DNA of 54,689 nt from JACCXG01 sp963785755 (GTDB lineage Bacteria; Acidobacteriota; Vicinamibacteria; Vicinamibacterales; 2-12-FULL-66-21). The position numbers and the translations under genes were made by a program. Of this stretch, positions 8,345-16,425 are shown in pieces. The DNA lies in NCBI GenBank assembly GCA_963785755.1, contig CAWAXG010000048.1, positions 1 through 54,689 of the forward strand. Reading direction: 5' to 3'. Below the pieces are notes generated by a model. The model did not search any database. It saw only the letters and a list, made by a program, of their open reading frames with translations, and was not told where the DNA came from. Every line of letters begins with the position of its first letter. The stretch's first letter is position 1.

Positions 8345-10916
8345 TGAACGACTGCCGCCGGGCATCGAAGACCATACGAAGAGAGTGAATAATCTCGTCT
8401 TCGATGCGCAGTCGGGTCGTGTATTTGGCGACTGCTCTGACACGTCCGCTGGCAACATCGAGCGCACGGAGCTCCGATCCCGTGTCGGTGAGAAACACGC
8501 CGTAAACGGTCTTGCCGTCTGGTGTCCACGCGTAGGCCGGCGGTGCGCTGAACTCTTTGAACTCGCGCACCGCTCCGGTGGTTGGATCGATGAGGACCGC
8601 CGTCGATGGCGTGCCAGGCCGCCACCAGCTGGCGGCGATCCATTCGCCCGTTGGCGACCACTCGAGATGCCTGAACACAGCGGGCGCTGGCGTCGCCACT
8701 CCTCGGGCTTCGCCGCTGCCGATGCCGACGATCGACAGCCGGTCGTCCCACATCTGGATAGCCATGGATTTTCCATCCGGCGACCAGCTCGCTTGCAAGG
8801 CGTTTGCGTCCTTCGACGTCGTCCGTCGCGGTGTTCCTCCATTGGCGGGGACGATCCAAATACCGGCTTGAACGGATGGGTGCAGTGACATCACGGCTGC
8901 TGCCAGCCACTGACCGTCGGGCGAATAGGTCAACCCGCGGACTACTTGGGTCGTGTCTCCCGGCGCATCCGGGAAGTCACGAAGGCTCAGCAACCGCTGC
9001 TCGGACCCATCAACGATCGATCGCAATCGAATTTCGTCGCCAGCGCCGCGATTGGCGACATAGGCGAATGTCCCTGCGGATGGCGCCCATGCGGCCGCGC
9101 CGTCGTACAGCGTCGAGCTCACCAACACGCGTGGCGCGCCACCGGCGAGCGGCAGCTCAATCACGTCGTGATCGAGGATGTCCTCAGCAAAGGCGATGGT
9201 GCCGTCATGCCCGACATCCGGCCAATGTGCCGGCGTCGCGCCGGTCGTCAGTCGCGTCAGCGCCTCCGTCTCGCTGTCACCCAACCACAGGCTGCCGTGC
9301 GAGGCGAACACGATATGTCGAGAATCCGCATACCACTGCGCACCCACGTTGGCGTCGAGCTTGCCGTTGAACAATTGCCGCGGGGCCGGGCCTTTCCCGT
9401 CGGCCGACGGCACCGGCAGCACGTACAGGGCATTCTCAGGGCACGTCGTCCTGAGCAAGATCTTGGAACCATCTGGAGAAAACCGCACGAACGATGGGAA
9501 GCACACCATCGGTCCGTGCATCGGCGGGTCGTACGGCCGCAGGGCCTCACGCGGACCGACCACGAATTGCACCTGACCGGTCCCGTCGATCTTGAAGGTG
9601 GCAAAGGTCCGCCCGTCTGGTGACAGGTGACCGCCATTGACATCCAGCAGCTCGTCGCGTGCGTCGCCACCGATGGTAGCCACGGAACGCAAGCGGCTCC
9701 TCGTGGTGAAGTAGAGACGATCGCCGGTGCGGGACCAAAACAGGTTGTACGGGACGGCAACATTGCGCACCAGGACCACTGGAGCCGGCGCACTGTCGCT
9801 CTTGACAACAATGTCACCGACGTTGGGCACACCTACTCCGCGAACGTAGGCGACGCTGCGTCCATCGGGAGAAATTGCCGGGTGCGACTCGGATTCGCTT
9901 TCGACCGCGAACGGCTCGAGGCGAACCGCGCTCAAATCCAACGGCGTCTCCTGAAACCAGCGTGCACCTGCGTAAGTACCGGCCGCGAGAGCAGCCAGCA
10001 CCAGTGCAGCCGTGGCTGAGTAGAGCCTGGTGCGACCGCGGACCGGCGCCGTCTCGACTTCCAAAGGCGCGCTCACGGTCGTGGTCGACGCAAACGAGCG
10101 CAACGCAAATGCGACGTCGGCTGCGGTTTGAAATCGTCGCCCCGGTTCTTTCTCGAGGCAATGCGCGATGATCTGGCGTAGGCCAATCGGGACGGTCGCA
10201 GGAAGCTCCGGCGGGTCCTCCTTCAGAATCGCGTTGAGCGTTTCGACCGTTGTCGGGCGGGAAAACGCCCGCTGCCCAGTTGCGCTTTCGTAGAGGACGA
10301 CGCCAAGGCTAAACAGATCGGACTGCGCAGTGGCCGCGCCGCCACGCACTTGCTCGGGCGCGACGTAACCGATCGTGCCCACCAGCATGCCGGCTTCAGA
10401 GATTGCCGTTTGTGTATGTTGACCGGCGAGCGACGTCGCCAGCGGCTTGGCCAGGCCGAAATCGAGAATCTTGACGCGGCCGTCACGCGTCACCATCACG
10501 TTGTCGGGTTTCAGATCGCGATGGACGAGGCCCGCCTGATGGGCGGCTGCCAGACCGTCAGCAATCTGTGCGCCGATCGACACCACCTCGCGAGGCGGGA
10601 GAGCGCAGTCGGCGATCCGCTCGCGCAGTGTCACCCCGTCGATCAGCTCCATCACGAGAAAGGCCGCATCGCGCTCGCGGCCGACATCGAAGACGGTCAG
10701 AATGTTCGGATGGTTCAGTGCCGATGCGGCTCGGGCTTCGCGTTCAAAGCGCTCGCGAAACTGCGCGTCGTTCGCCGCGTGGTCGGGAAGGACCTTGATC
10801 GCGACGGTGCGCTCGAGCGTGGTATCTGAGGCTCGATACACCTCGCCCATGCCACCGGCGCCAATTTGAGCGGTGATCTGATAGCGGCCCAGACGCGCGC
10901 CGGAAGTGAGGGGCAT
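8268..10916 (-). CDS. membrane Ser/Thr protein kinase with WD40-like propeller sensor
   Basis: This is a Hanks-type receptor kinase of 882 residues. The cytosolic kinase domain has the glycine loop IGAGGMGEV (18-26), the ATP-binding lysine 41 in VAIKVLP, VHRDLKPDNV (131-140), DFG at 152-154 and APE at 186-188, all intact, so it should be active. One membrane helix lies at about 298-318. The rest is an extracytoplasmic PD40/TolB-type beta propeller with repeated SPDG and WSPDGK motifs. This arrangement is common in Acidobacteriota and suggests sensing of an envelope ligand. The C-terminal SLSVPSAR lies at the junction with a broken gene on the other strand and may not be original. There is no adjacent phosphatase or obvious substrate gene. 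Confidence 0.93.
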   Translation of the reverse strand: MPLTSGARLGRYQITAQIGAGGMGEVYRASDTTLERTVAIKVLPDHAANDAQFRERFEREARAASALNHPNILTVFDVGRERDAAFLVMELIDGVTLRERIADCALPPREVVSIGAQIADGLAAAHQAGLVHRDLKPDNVMVTRDGRVKILDFGLAKPLATSLAGQHTQTAISEAGMLVGTIGYVAPEQVRGGAATAQSDLFSLGVVLYESATGQRAFSRPTTVETLNAILKEDPPELPATVPIGLRQIIAHCLEKEPGRRFQTAADVAFALRSFASTTTVSAPLEVETAPVRGRTRLYSATAALVLAALAAGTYAGARWFQETPLDLSAVRLEPFAVESESESHPAISPDGRSVAYVRGVGVPNVGDIVVKSDSAPAPVVLVRNVAVPYNLFWSRTGDRLYFTTRSRLRSVATIGGDARDELLDVNGGHLSPDGRTFATFKIDGTGQVQFVVGPREALRPYDPPMHGPMVCFPSFVRFSPDGSKILLRTTCPENALYVLPVPSADGKGPAPRQLFNGKLDANVGAQWYADSRHIVFASHGSLWLGDSETEALTRLTTGATPAHWPDVGHDGTIAFAEDILDHDVIELPLAGGAPRVLVSSTLYDGAAAWAPSAGTFAYVANRGAGDEIRLRSIVDGSEQRLLSLRDFPDAPGDTTQVVRGLTYSPDGQWLAAAVMSLHPSVQAGIWIVPANGGTPRRTTSKDANALQASWSPDGKSMAIQMWDDRLSIVGIGSGEARGVATPAPAVFRHLEWSPTGEWIAASWWRPGTPSTAVLIDPTTGAVREFKEFSAPPAYAWTPDGKTVYGVFLTDTGSELRALDVASGRVRAVAKYTTRLRIEDEIIHSLRMVFDARRQSFITTVANDRSNVWLLRGLSLSVPSAR

Positions 10917-10930
10917 TCGGAACGGTCGGG

Positions 10931-10936
10931 ATTATA
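10931..10936 (-). promoter_or_regulatory. -10-like TATAAT upstream of the kinase
   Basis: The minus strand reads TATAAT about 15-20 bases before the kinase ATG at 10916. No convincing -35 box lies at 16-19 bases. If it is used, the transcript would have almost no leader. Confidence 0.3.
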
Positions 10937-11230
10937 TCGAGCGCACAGGCGAAGCTGACTGCAACGCGCGACTCTTGGTATTCCACAAGCTATCAGGAAT
11001 TGCTGGTACCGACGACGCAGATGTCTTCTAGCAAATCTCCGGAGTGACCGGTTTCGATGGTCGCGTTTCAGCAAGAGCCTCAACTCGCAAGACTGACCAC
11101 GAGCGAGTGGTTCGATTGACGGAGAGGGTTGCGGACTTCAGTTCTTTAGAATCAACGACTTGGAGGATGGTGGACCAGAACAGCGCCAGTTGGAACTCAG
11201 TGATTGAGCTGGTTGCGCAAGGTCGAGGCG
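10937..11230. other. spacer without a recognised gene
   Basis: No reading frame here looks protein-like on either strand. Base composition is less GC-rich than in the neighbouring genes. It separates the kinase promoter from the transposase-like remnant and may hold further decayed mobile-element sequence. Confidence 0.4.
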
Positions 11231-11328
11231 CGAATTGATGCCGGAGCGCGAGGATCTCGAGGTGCAGACCGCGCGCGATCGAGCTGCTGACCGAAGCGCG
11301 AAGACCAGCGAAACGACAACGGCGGCGA
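11231..11328 (-). pseudogene. remnant of an integrase-type transposase N-terminus
   Basis: On the minus strand one frame reads AAVVVSLVFALRSAARSRA, and after a one-base shift the next reads LHLEILALRHQF. Together these resemble the N-terminus of a widespread integrase-core transposase family, which has a hydrophobic lead-in, an arginine-rich stretch and an LEILALRHQL-like motif. No catalytic DDE core follows, so only a small decayed fragment remains. The identification is from memory of the motif and needs a search. Confidence 0.4.
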
Positions 11329-11507
11329 TGAGTCGAGCCTATTCGGCACTGAGCGCAACTTCAATCAGCGCATCGCTTACGACATTTCTGGTAGGCACGG
11401 CCTCCCTCGGTGCCGGTCCGAGGCCGATCCCCGAGTCGCTCGCGCTCGTCCAGCGAAACATTCGCTCCGCGTTCTGGAAGCTGTCGTTCTTCAACTCGCG
11501 CGGATCG

Positions 11508-11597
11508 TCAGATCAGCTTCGAGATGATGTAGGCGATCGCAATGACAACGATCACCGCTCCGACCACGATCGCTTCCGCACGCGCCTGAGTGTCGAT
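11508..11597 (-). other. short hydrophobic reading frame without a start codon
   Basis: Between two in-frame stops lies a 29-codon frame containing EAIVVGAVIVVIAIAYIISK, a strong membrane helix ending KLI. No ATG, GTG or TTG precedes the helix. It sits about 45 bases downstream of the SGNH hydrolase stop on the same strand. It may be a small membrane peptide whose start has been lost, or chance. Confidence 0.2.
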
Positions 11598-11641
11598 TCA
11601 GTCCAACCTACGGGCGTCTACCTGGCATCGGCCCGTTCCCG

Positions 11642-12898
11642 TCATCGTGCCTGGATTGTCAGGCCGTCCGAGTTGGGCGTCAGCAGTTGCACGAGTGGAT
11701 CGGCAGCGGCCACCCGCGAGACGGAGAGCGGCGGGATCGCCGCGCCGGTCTGGCGGTTCATGGTCTTGATCACCTCGTTCGCGATGATCGCGTGGCCCGT
11801 CAGCGACGGATGCCCACCATCGAGTGAGAACAGCCCACCGAGAAACGCCGTGGTCAACCTGCGTCCGTTCACGACGTAACCCTTTGCATCGAGCGACTCG
11901 ACCAGGCTGTGAACATCGACGAGGGTCGCACCGAACTGCTCGGCGCGTGCCGCGATGATGTCGTTGTAGGCGGCGATCGCGCCGCGAATCGTCTCCGCCT
12001 CCGCGAACGTCAGGACGACGTTGCCAGGCAGCGGCCCGAGGGCGGGATTCGCGAGGATGGCCGGGACGAGGGCGAGACCCTGCGGCGTGACGGCATCGCC
12101 GGCGCCGATGCCGAGCACCGGTCCAATCAGGGCGAGCGGCTGTCCGATCAACACCGCCACTTGCTCGGCGGGCGTAAGAAACGGCACACGCGTTACGTCC
12201 GTGACGTTTGCCACGACGAGCTGGGCACCGGTTAACTCAAGCCGAGTGATGACTTCCGTATAATCGGCGTCAAAAGCGGCCGGCGGCGTAAGGAGGAGAG
12301 GCGTCGCCGCGAATACGGCGCCGAGCACGTCGTTCGACCCGAGCCACAGCAGGATGGTCGAGGGCGCGAGCGCCTCGGCCCACTCGACCTGGCTCTTCGC
12401 GACCCCGCCGAGCAGGCCCGGCAAGCCGAGCACCAGATCGGTCAGGATCTCAACCTGACTGCCGACGCCGTCAATCGGTAGTGATGGACGCCTGACCAGC
12501 GCGTCGTGCACCGTGTGACCCGGCACGGCGAGGTTCATCGCCTGAACCATCGGGTTCAGCCGTCCGGTCGATACCCCAGGCGCGCGAATGATGATCGGCG
12601 GCGGACCAGGATCGACGCTGACGATCACATTCGGGACCCCTGGAGCAGCGATCAGCGGAAGGGGAAGATCGACGGCGGCCTGCGCGGCAATGAGGCTGGC
12701 GAAACTTCCGACCTGTTGCGCCGCGAGTAACGAGTCGTTCATGTACCCGGCCGCGAGCGAGTCACCGACCACCACCAGGCGTGACAGGTCGGCTCGTTCT
12801 TCGGATCGAAGATCGACAGCCGGTGAGACAGACAGCGCTGAGGCAAGGGCGAGCACCAGCAGGGGCACACGACGAACACTCAGGATGAACAGGGTCAC
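11642..12898 (-). CDS. secreted SGNH/GDSL-type hydrolase
   Basis: This is an exported esterase/lipase-like enzyme of the SGNH fold, 418 residues. The GTG at 12898 is preferred because AAGGAGAG lies six bases upstream (12905-12912) and the protein then starts directly with a signal peptide (about 1-27, ending SVSPA). Block I is VVGDSLAAGY near residue 43-52. Block II is the glycine in LAVPGHTV, block III is LWLGSNDVLG, and block V is DGGHPSLTGHA with the catalytic Asp and His. A proline-rich stretch (VSVDPGPPPIIIRAP) separates blocks I and II. The ATG frame extending to 12994 lacks this ribosome site and is rejected as the start. The substrate is unknown. Confidence 0.85.
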   Translation of the reverse strand: MTLFILSVRRVPLLVLALASALSVSPAVDLRSEERADLSRLVVVGDSLAAGYMNDSLLAAQQVGSFASLIAAQAAVDLPLPLIAAPGVPNVIVSVDPGPPPIIIRAPGVSTGRLNPMVQAMNLAVPGHTVHDALVRRPSLPIDGVGSQVEILTDLVLGLPGLLGGVAKSQVEWAEALAPSTILLWLGSNDVLGAVFAATPLLLTPPAAFDADYTEVITRLELTGAQLVVANVTDVTRVPFLTPAEQVAVLIGQPLALIGPVLGIGAGDAVTPQGLALVPAILANPALGPLPGNVVLTFAEAETIRGAIAAYNDIIAARAEQFGATLVDVHSLVESLDAKGYVVNGRRLTTAFLGGLFSLDGGHPSLTGHAIIANEVIKTMNRQTGAAIPPLSVSRVAAADPLVQLLTPNSDGLTIQAR

Positions 12899-12912
12899 GT
12901 TGGTCTCTCCTT

Positions 12913-13465
12913 GTGTGGACGCGGCGCTCGTGCCGCCTCCGGATGCTAAAGCAACTCCTGCCGAATTCACAACGCCGTAACCGTGGCAGTGCAATGCGCG
13001 GAGCTATCTCCACGGACATTCTGGAGTTTCGCGGGCGAGTTCTCGTCATTCAGGCGGCAAGGGGGCGGCTACGGGAGAGCGGCGCTGATCTCTGACACGG
13101 TTCTGCCCGTCTCCTCGGGCGGACCGCGCGATCCGCTTGTCTTGGGCAGTCGCCTCGGGACGCACGGGTCCGCGGGTTCCGGTGTCGGCTGTCGGTGATC
13201 AGGCAGCCGCGTCGATGGATGGACACGTCCCGCAGGTCGCCGATCGGTTGGCCTCAGCGCGGGCCCGGCGGCGGCGGCCGCACTGCCGTCAGTCTGCTGG
13301 AACCGGTCCCCTCTACCGAGTACATGGCGCAGCGACGCCTGGTCAGTACGTGGGGTCGCGACACTGGTGACCAGTCACGCTGTCGTAGCGAGCTCGCCAC
13401 CACGATGTTGCGTATTCTCTTGTACACATGTTCACCTGCTCAGGTGCGCCGACGAGGCCGATTCC
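12913..13465. other. divergent intergenic region
   Basis: This is a 550-base spacer between the divergent SGNH hydrolase and the APP1-type phosphatase. No credible gene was found. It contains a perfect 12-base palindrome at 13367-13378 and an AT-richer stretch near 13405-13440, where a promoter for the phosphatase would be expected. Confidence 0.4.
13367..13378. promoter_or_regulatory. palindrome GTGACCAGTCAC
   Basis: A perfect dyad (GTGAC, two-base centre, GTCAC) lies about 88 bases before the phosphatase ATG. The identical 12-mer occurs at 40836-40847. It could be an operator; the evidence is only the sequence identity and the position. Confidence 0.3.
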
Positions 13466-14599
13466 ATGAAGAACAGACACAAGTTCATTGCGGTCTTCCT
13501 GGTTCTCGTGGCCGGGCTCGTTATCTGGTATTTTGCCTTTGCGGCCCGTGAACAGATTACCTTCTTTCAGACGTACGGCTACAAAGACGGCAATCACTGG
13601 ATCGTGCCTGTGCACATCCATGTCTGGGAGAGAGGCCTTTTGCAACGCGCACTCGAGAGAAAAATCGCGGATGTTGCGAGAGAGGCGGAGCGGTTCACAC
13701 AACGGGAGATCAACGGTCTCGATGAAGTAAGATTTCGACAGCGGATCGCCGCGTTCGCCGCCGATGACGAAGGGTATCAGAGGATCACGATAACTTTCGA
13801 CAAGGATCCGAAGGAACGGCAGTATCCGCTCGCGGATCCGGTCACTGGCGATGTGCTCCGGTCGGATCGCAATGGCCGCGTTGATGGACAGATCCGTATT
13901 CCTCTCGATGCAGCAAGCGAGTTGCTACAGAGTCAGGGATCGCAGAACGGCTTCTTGACGTATCAGGCCGCCTCGCGTGGCCACACTGGCAAGGGCAAGC
14001 TGCGATTGATCCCAGATACGCCGGGAAGTTTGTCTGTAATCTCGGACATCGACGACACGATCAAGATCACGGAAGTACCGGCCGGCCATCGTGTCTTGTA
14101 TCTGAATACCTTCGTGCGCGAGTTCCGGAGCGCTCCTGGGATGGCGGATCGCTATAAACAGTGGATTGATGCCCCATTCCATTACGTCTCCGGCGGACCT
14201 TGGCAACTCTACACCCCACTTTTCGACTTCCTTCCCGGTGAAGGCTTCCCCGACGGGTCGGTCCACATGCGTAACTTCCCGCTGCGCGTCGAAGACGCAA
14301 TGAAGGCGCAGCAGTTTATCGACTTCCTTTTCAATAAGGAGGCCACGGCGCGTCACAAGAAGGAGAGGATTAGGGAGATCATGACCCACTTTCCAAGTCG
14401 AACGTTCATCTTCGTAGGGGACTCCGGCGAGGCCGATCCCGAGGTGTACCGCGAAATCAAGGATGATCCGAAGTTCGGGCACCGCGTTCAGGCGATCTTC
14501 ATCCGCACAGTGACCGAGTCGAAGGAGGGCCGCCTCACCGGCATGGAGGTGATCGAGGCCAGGAAGGTCATCCCCGACGTGTCGGAGTTCGAGAAATGA
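13466..14599 (+). CDS. membrane-anchored APP1-type (DUF2183) phosphatase
   Basis: This is a HAD-superfamily phosphatase with an APP1 catalytic domain (phosphatidate phosphatase in yeast), about 377 residues. The ATG at 13466 was chosen over an upstream in-frame ATG because it starts right before a membrane anchor (KFIAVFLVLVAGLVIWYFAF, residues 6-25). The catalytic loop SDIDDTIK falls near residue 192-199, giving the DxDxT motif. It is followed by YVSGGPWQLY and FIFVGDSGEADPEVYREI, all hallmarks of the family. The active domain is probably outside the membrane, so the natural substrate may be a phospholipid or envelope phosphomonoester. Codon use seems less GC-biased than in its neighbours, which may point to transfer. 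Confidence 0.87.
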   Translation: MKNRHKFIAVFLVLVAGLVIWYFAFAAREQITFFQTYGYKDGNHWIVPVHIHVWERGLLQRALERKIADVAREAERFTQREINGLDEVRFRQRIAAFAADDEGYQRITITFDKDPKERQYPLADPVTGDVLRSDRNGRVDGQIRIPLDAASELLQSQGSQNGFLTYQAASRGHTGKGKLRLIPDTPGSLSVISDIDDTIKITEVPAGHRVLYLNTFVREFRSAPGMADRYKQWIDAPFHYVSGGPWQLYTPLFDFLPGEGFPDGSVHMRNFPLRVEDAMKAQQFIDFLFNKEATARHKKERIREIMTHFPSRTFIFVGDSGEADPEVYREIKDDPKFGHRVQAIFIRTVTESKEGRLTGMEVIEARKVIPDVSEFEK

Positions 14600-14620
14600 C
14601 TGGCGATTGCGACGCGACCG

Positions 14621-14648
14621 CGGTCGACCGGACTTTCCGGATCGACCG
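14621..14648. terminator. hairpin between convergent genes
   Basis: A 12-base-pair stem with one bulged A and a three-base loop (CGGTCGACCGGA, CTT, TCCGGATCGACCG) lies between the phosphatase stop at 14599 and the aldolase stop at 14696. It could serve as a two-way terminator. No T-run follows on the plus strand, so intrinsic termination would be weak. Confidence 0.45.
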
Positions 14649-14695
14649 ATCGGCGTGGGACCCGCGCCGGTGTTTCCAGACAGATCCCCGTTGGA

Positions 14696-15535
14696 CTAAA
14701 GCAACGCTGAGGGGCGCCGTGCCCACGCGCCGCCTTTTCCGATGATCCCTTCGACGTCCTTCACGTAAGCGCCCGCCTGCGTGAGGATGTGATGCAGATC
14801 ATTACCGACGCTGATGAAGCCGAACCCCTTGTCGATAAATTCTGCGACGCGGGACGTGCCGAAAAGAAAGACGCCGAGGATGATGCTGTGCTTCTGTGCT
14901 GCGGCGATCAACTTGTTCGTCGCGTCGCCGAGCTCGGGTGACGTGTACATGTCGGGGAACGTGTACTTCTCGTAGAGCCCCATCGACATGCACAGATCGT
15001 TCTGGCCGAGAAAGAGCATGTCGACGCCAGGGACGGCGGCGATCTCGTCGATGTTCTTGATGCAGTCGGCGGTTTCAACCTGGAGAGCGACGATCACGTT
15101 GTCGTTCGCCGCTCCGGCATAGCCCAGCAGTCCACCTTTGTTCATGCTGCGCTGCGGAAAGTACACCGACCGCGTACCGGCAGTCGGGTAGCGGCAGCAG
15201 CTCACGGCCGCGCGCGCTTCGTCCGCAGTGTTGATGTAGGGGACGAGCACGCCGTCGGCGCCCATGTCGAGCGACTGCTGGATGCACGGGCGATCGGAGT
15301 AGCCGCCGACGCGTACCATAGACGTCGCACCGCCATTGGCGATGCCGGCGAGCATTCCGGAGAGGCTCTCGTTGCCCATCGGCCCGTGCTGCGTGTCCAC
15401 CAGCAACCAGTCGTACCCGCTGTGCGCGAGCTGCTCGGCGACGGTCGGACTGTGTGAGTTCAGAAACAGTCCCAGTTTCGTTCGACCCGCACGCAGCTGC
15501 TTCTTGAATTCGGCTCCGGTCAGAGATGCATTCAT
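14696..15535 (-). CDS. HpcH/HpaI-family aldolase
   Basis: This is a class II, metal-dependent aldolase of the HpcH/HpaI family, which splits or joins pyruvate and aldehydes in the cytosol. It has 279 residues, and the ATG at 15535 is supported by AGGAG eight bases upstream. The family residues are visible: WLLVDTQHGP with the catalytic His, MVRVGGY with the substrate Arg, ALQVETADC with the metal Glu, and LFLGQNDLCMS with the metal Asp. The frame extends to 15754, but that stretch is not protein-like. The gene stands alone on its strand, converging with the phosphatase. The natural hydroxy-oxo acid is not known. Confidence 0.88.
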   Translation of the reverse strand: MNASLTGAEFKKQLRAGRTKLGLFLNSHSPTVAEQLAHSGYDWLLVDTQHGPMGNESLSGMLAGIANGGATSMVRVGGYSDRPCIQQSLDMGADGVLVPYINTADEARAAVSCCRYPTAGTRSVYFPQRSMNKGGLLGYAGAANDNVIVALQVETADCIKNIDEIAAVPGVDMLFLGQNDLCMSMGLYEKYTFPDMYTSPELGDATNKLIAAAQKHSIILGVFLFGTSRVAEFIDKGFGFISVGNDLHHILTQAGAYVKDVEGIIGKGGAWARRPSALL

Positions 15536-16040
15536 CGCCGATTCTCCTGATGTCGGGCCGGCCACGGAGGCCGCACCCGGCAGCATATCGTAACGGCCCA
15601 GCGGCCTGCCCATACGGGTAGATTGGCATCCAAGACTGATGGCGGGATTCGGCCGCGGCAAAGGAGACCTCGACTCAGGACAGTGTGAACAATCGTGTGA
15701 ACAAGATCGGCTCGTCCCGCGCCTCGGCCACGCCCAAGCCATCGGTGCAATCACCCACTGACTGTGTCGCCTTATGTGGAAGATTCTTCACAGGGCGTGC
15801 GGTACAGGAACGCGGGCCGGCCGTCAGCGTGGAGGCCAAGAAATACGCGCGCAAGATGATCCGCGAACTGCGAAGCCTCGGGTACCGTGTCGCGCTGTCC
15901 ACTCCTCCACTCGGCAATCCAGCATGATGGAGGAAGGTTTTCGACCCTGGCTCATCTGCGCGGCGGCGTAAAGCAGGTTTGTTTCCGATCAAGCGCAAAC
16001 GTTCAAACCTTTTTCGGGCCGCGCGTGTCTAACGCATATG
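15536..16040. other. spacer with repeat copies and an unrecognised short frame
   Basis: It holds GTGAACAATC at 15685-15694 and a related GTGAACAAGATC at 15697-15708. A plus-strand frame from 15685 to 15927 ends in KYARKMIRELRSLGYRV and then a stop. That C-terminal part looks protein-like and could be the tail of a lost gene, but I do not recognise it. The first 40 bases hold the ribosome site and leader of the aldolase. Confidence 0.35.
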
Positions 16041-16060
16041 TTTATACCGATAGGTATAAA
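16041..16060. promoter_or_regulatory. PadR1 operator palindrome
   Basis: TTTATACC (16041-16048) and GGTATAAA (16053-16060) form a perfect 8-base inverted repeat around GATA, ending ten bases before the PadR1 ATG at 16071. In such GC-rich DNA this AT-rich dyad stands out. PadR proteins usually bind palindromes at their own promoters, so self-repression of the PadR1-ADOP2 pair is the simplest reading. The TATAAA half may also overlap the -10 region. Confidence 0.65.
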
Positions 16061-16070
16061 GTGACGGCCC

Positions 16071-16421
16071 ATGTCAGCCAGAAAGTCTCCCGCGCCCGCC
16101 CCGCTCGAACCGCACTGGTTCCAGATCCTGCTCGCGGTCGCCGACCGCGACCTGCACGGTCTCGCGATCATGAACGACGTTCTGGAACGCACCGGTGGTC
16201 GCATGCGGTTGTGGCCCGGGATGCTCTACCGCGCGCTCGGACGATTGGCCGACATGAACCTGGTCGTCGAGGTCGAGCCGCCCGAGGGCGCAGCGGCGGC
16301 GGGCGGACGGCCGCGGTTCTTCCGCATCACCCCGGCCGGGCGCCGCGCGTGCGCCGCCGAAGCCGAGCGGCTCGCCGGATTCGTCGAAGTCGCCAGACGC
16401 AAGAAGCTGCTCAAAGCCTGA
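16071..16421 (+). CDS. PadR-family transcriptional regulator (PadR1)
   Basis: This is a 116-residue winged-helix DNA-binding protein of the PadR group, expected to act as a dimeric repressor in the cytosol. The core runs from WFQILLAVADRDLHGLAIM (helices 1-2) through GMLYRALGRLADMNLV (recognition helix) to RPRFFRITPAGRRACAAE (wing). An alanine/glycine-rich turn replaces the usual short wing loop. The gene ends four bases before ADOP2, so the two are co-transcribed. The palindrome at 16041-16060 is probably its operator. Confidence 0.9.
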   Translation: MSARKSPAPAPLEPHWFQILLAVADRDLHGLAIMNDVLERTGGRMRLWPGMLYRALGRLADMNLVVEVEPPEGAAAAGGRPRFFRITPAGRRACAAEAERLAGFVEVARRKKLLKA

Positions 16422-16425
16422 TCCG

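Noticed and set aside
11235..11879. 214-codon plus-strand frame near the SGNH hydrolase
   Set aside because: It runs antisense through the SGNH gene's 3' end and has no recognisable domain; part of it overlaps the minus-strand transposase scar.
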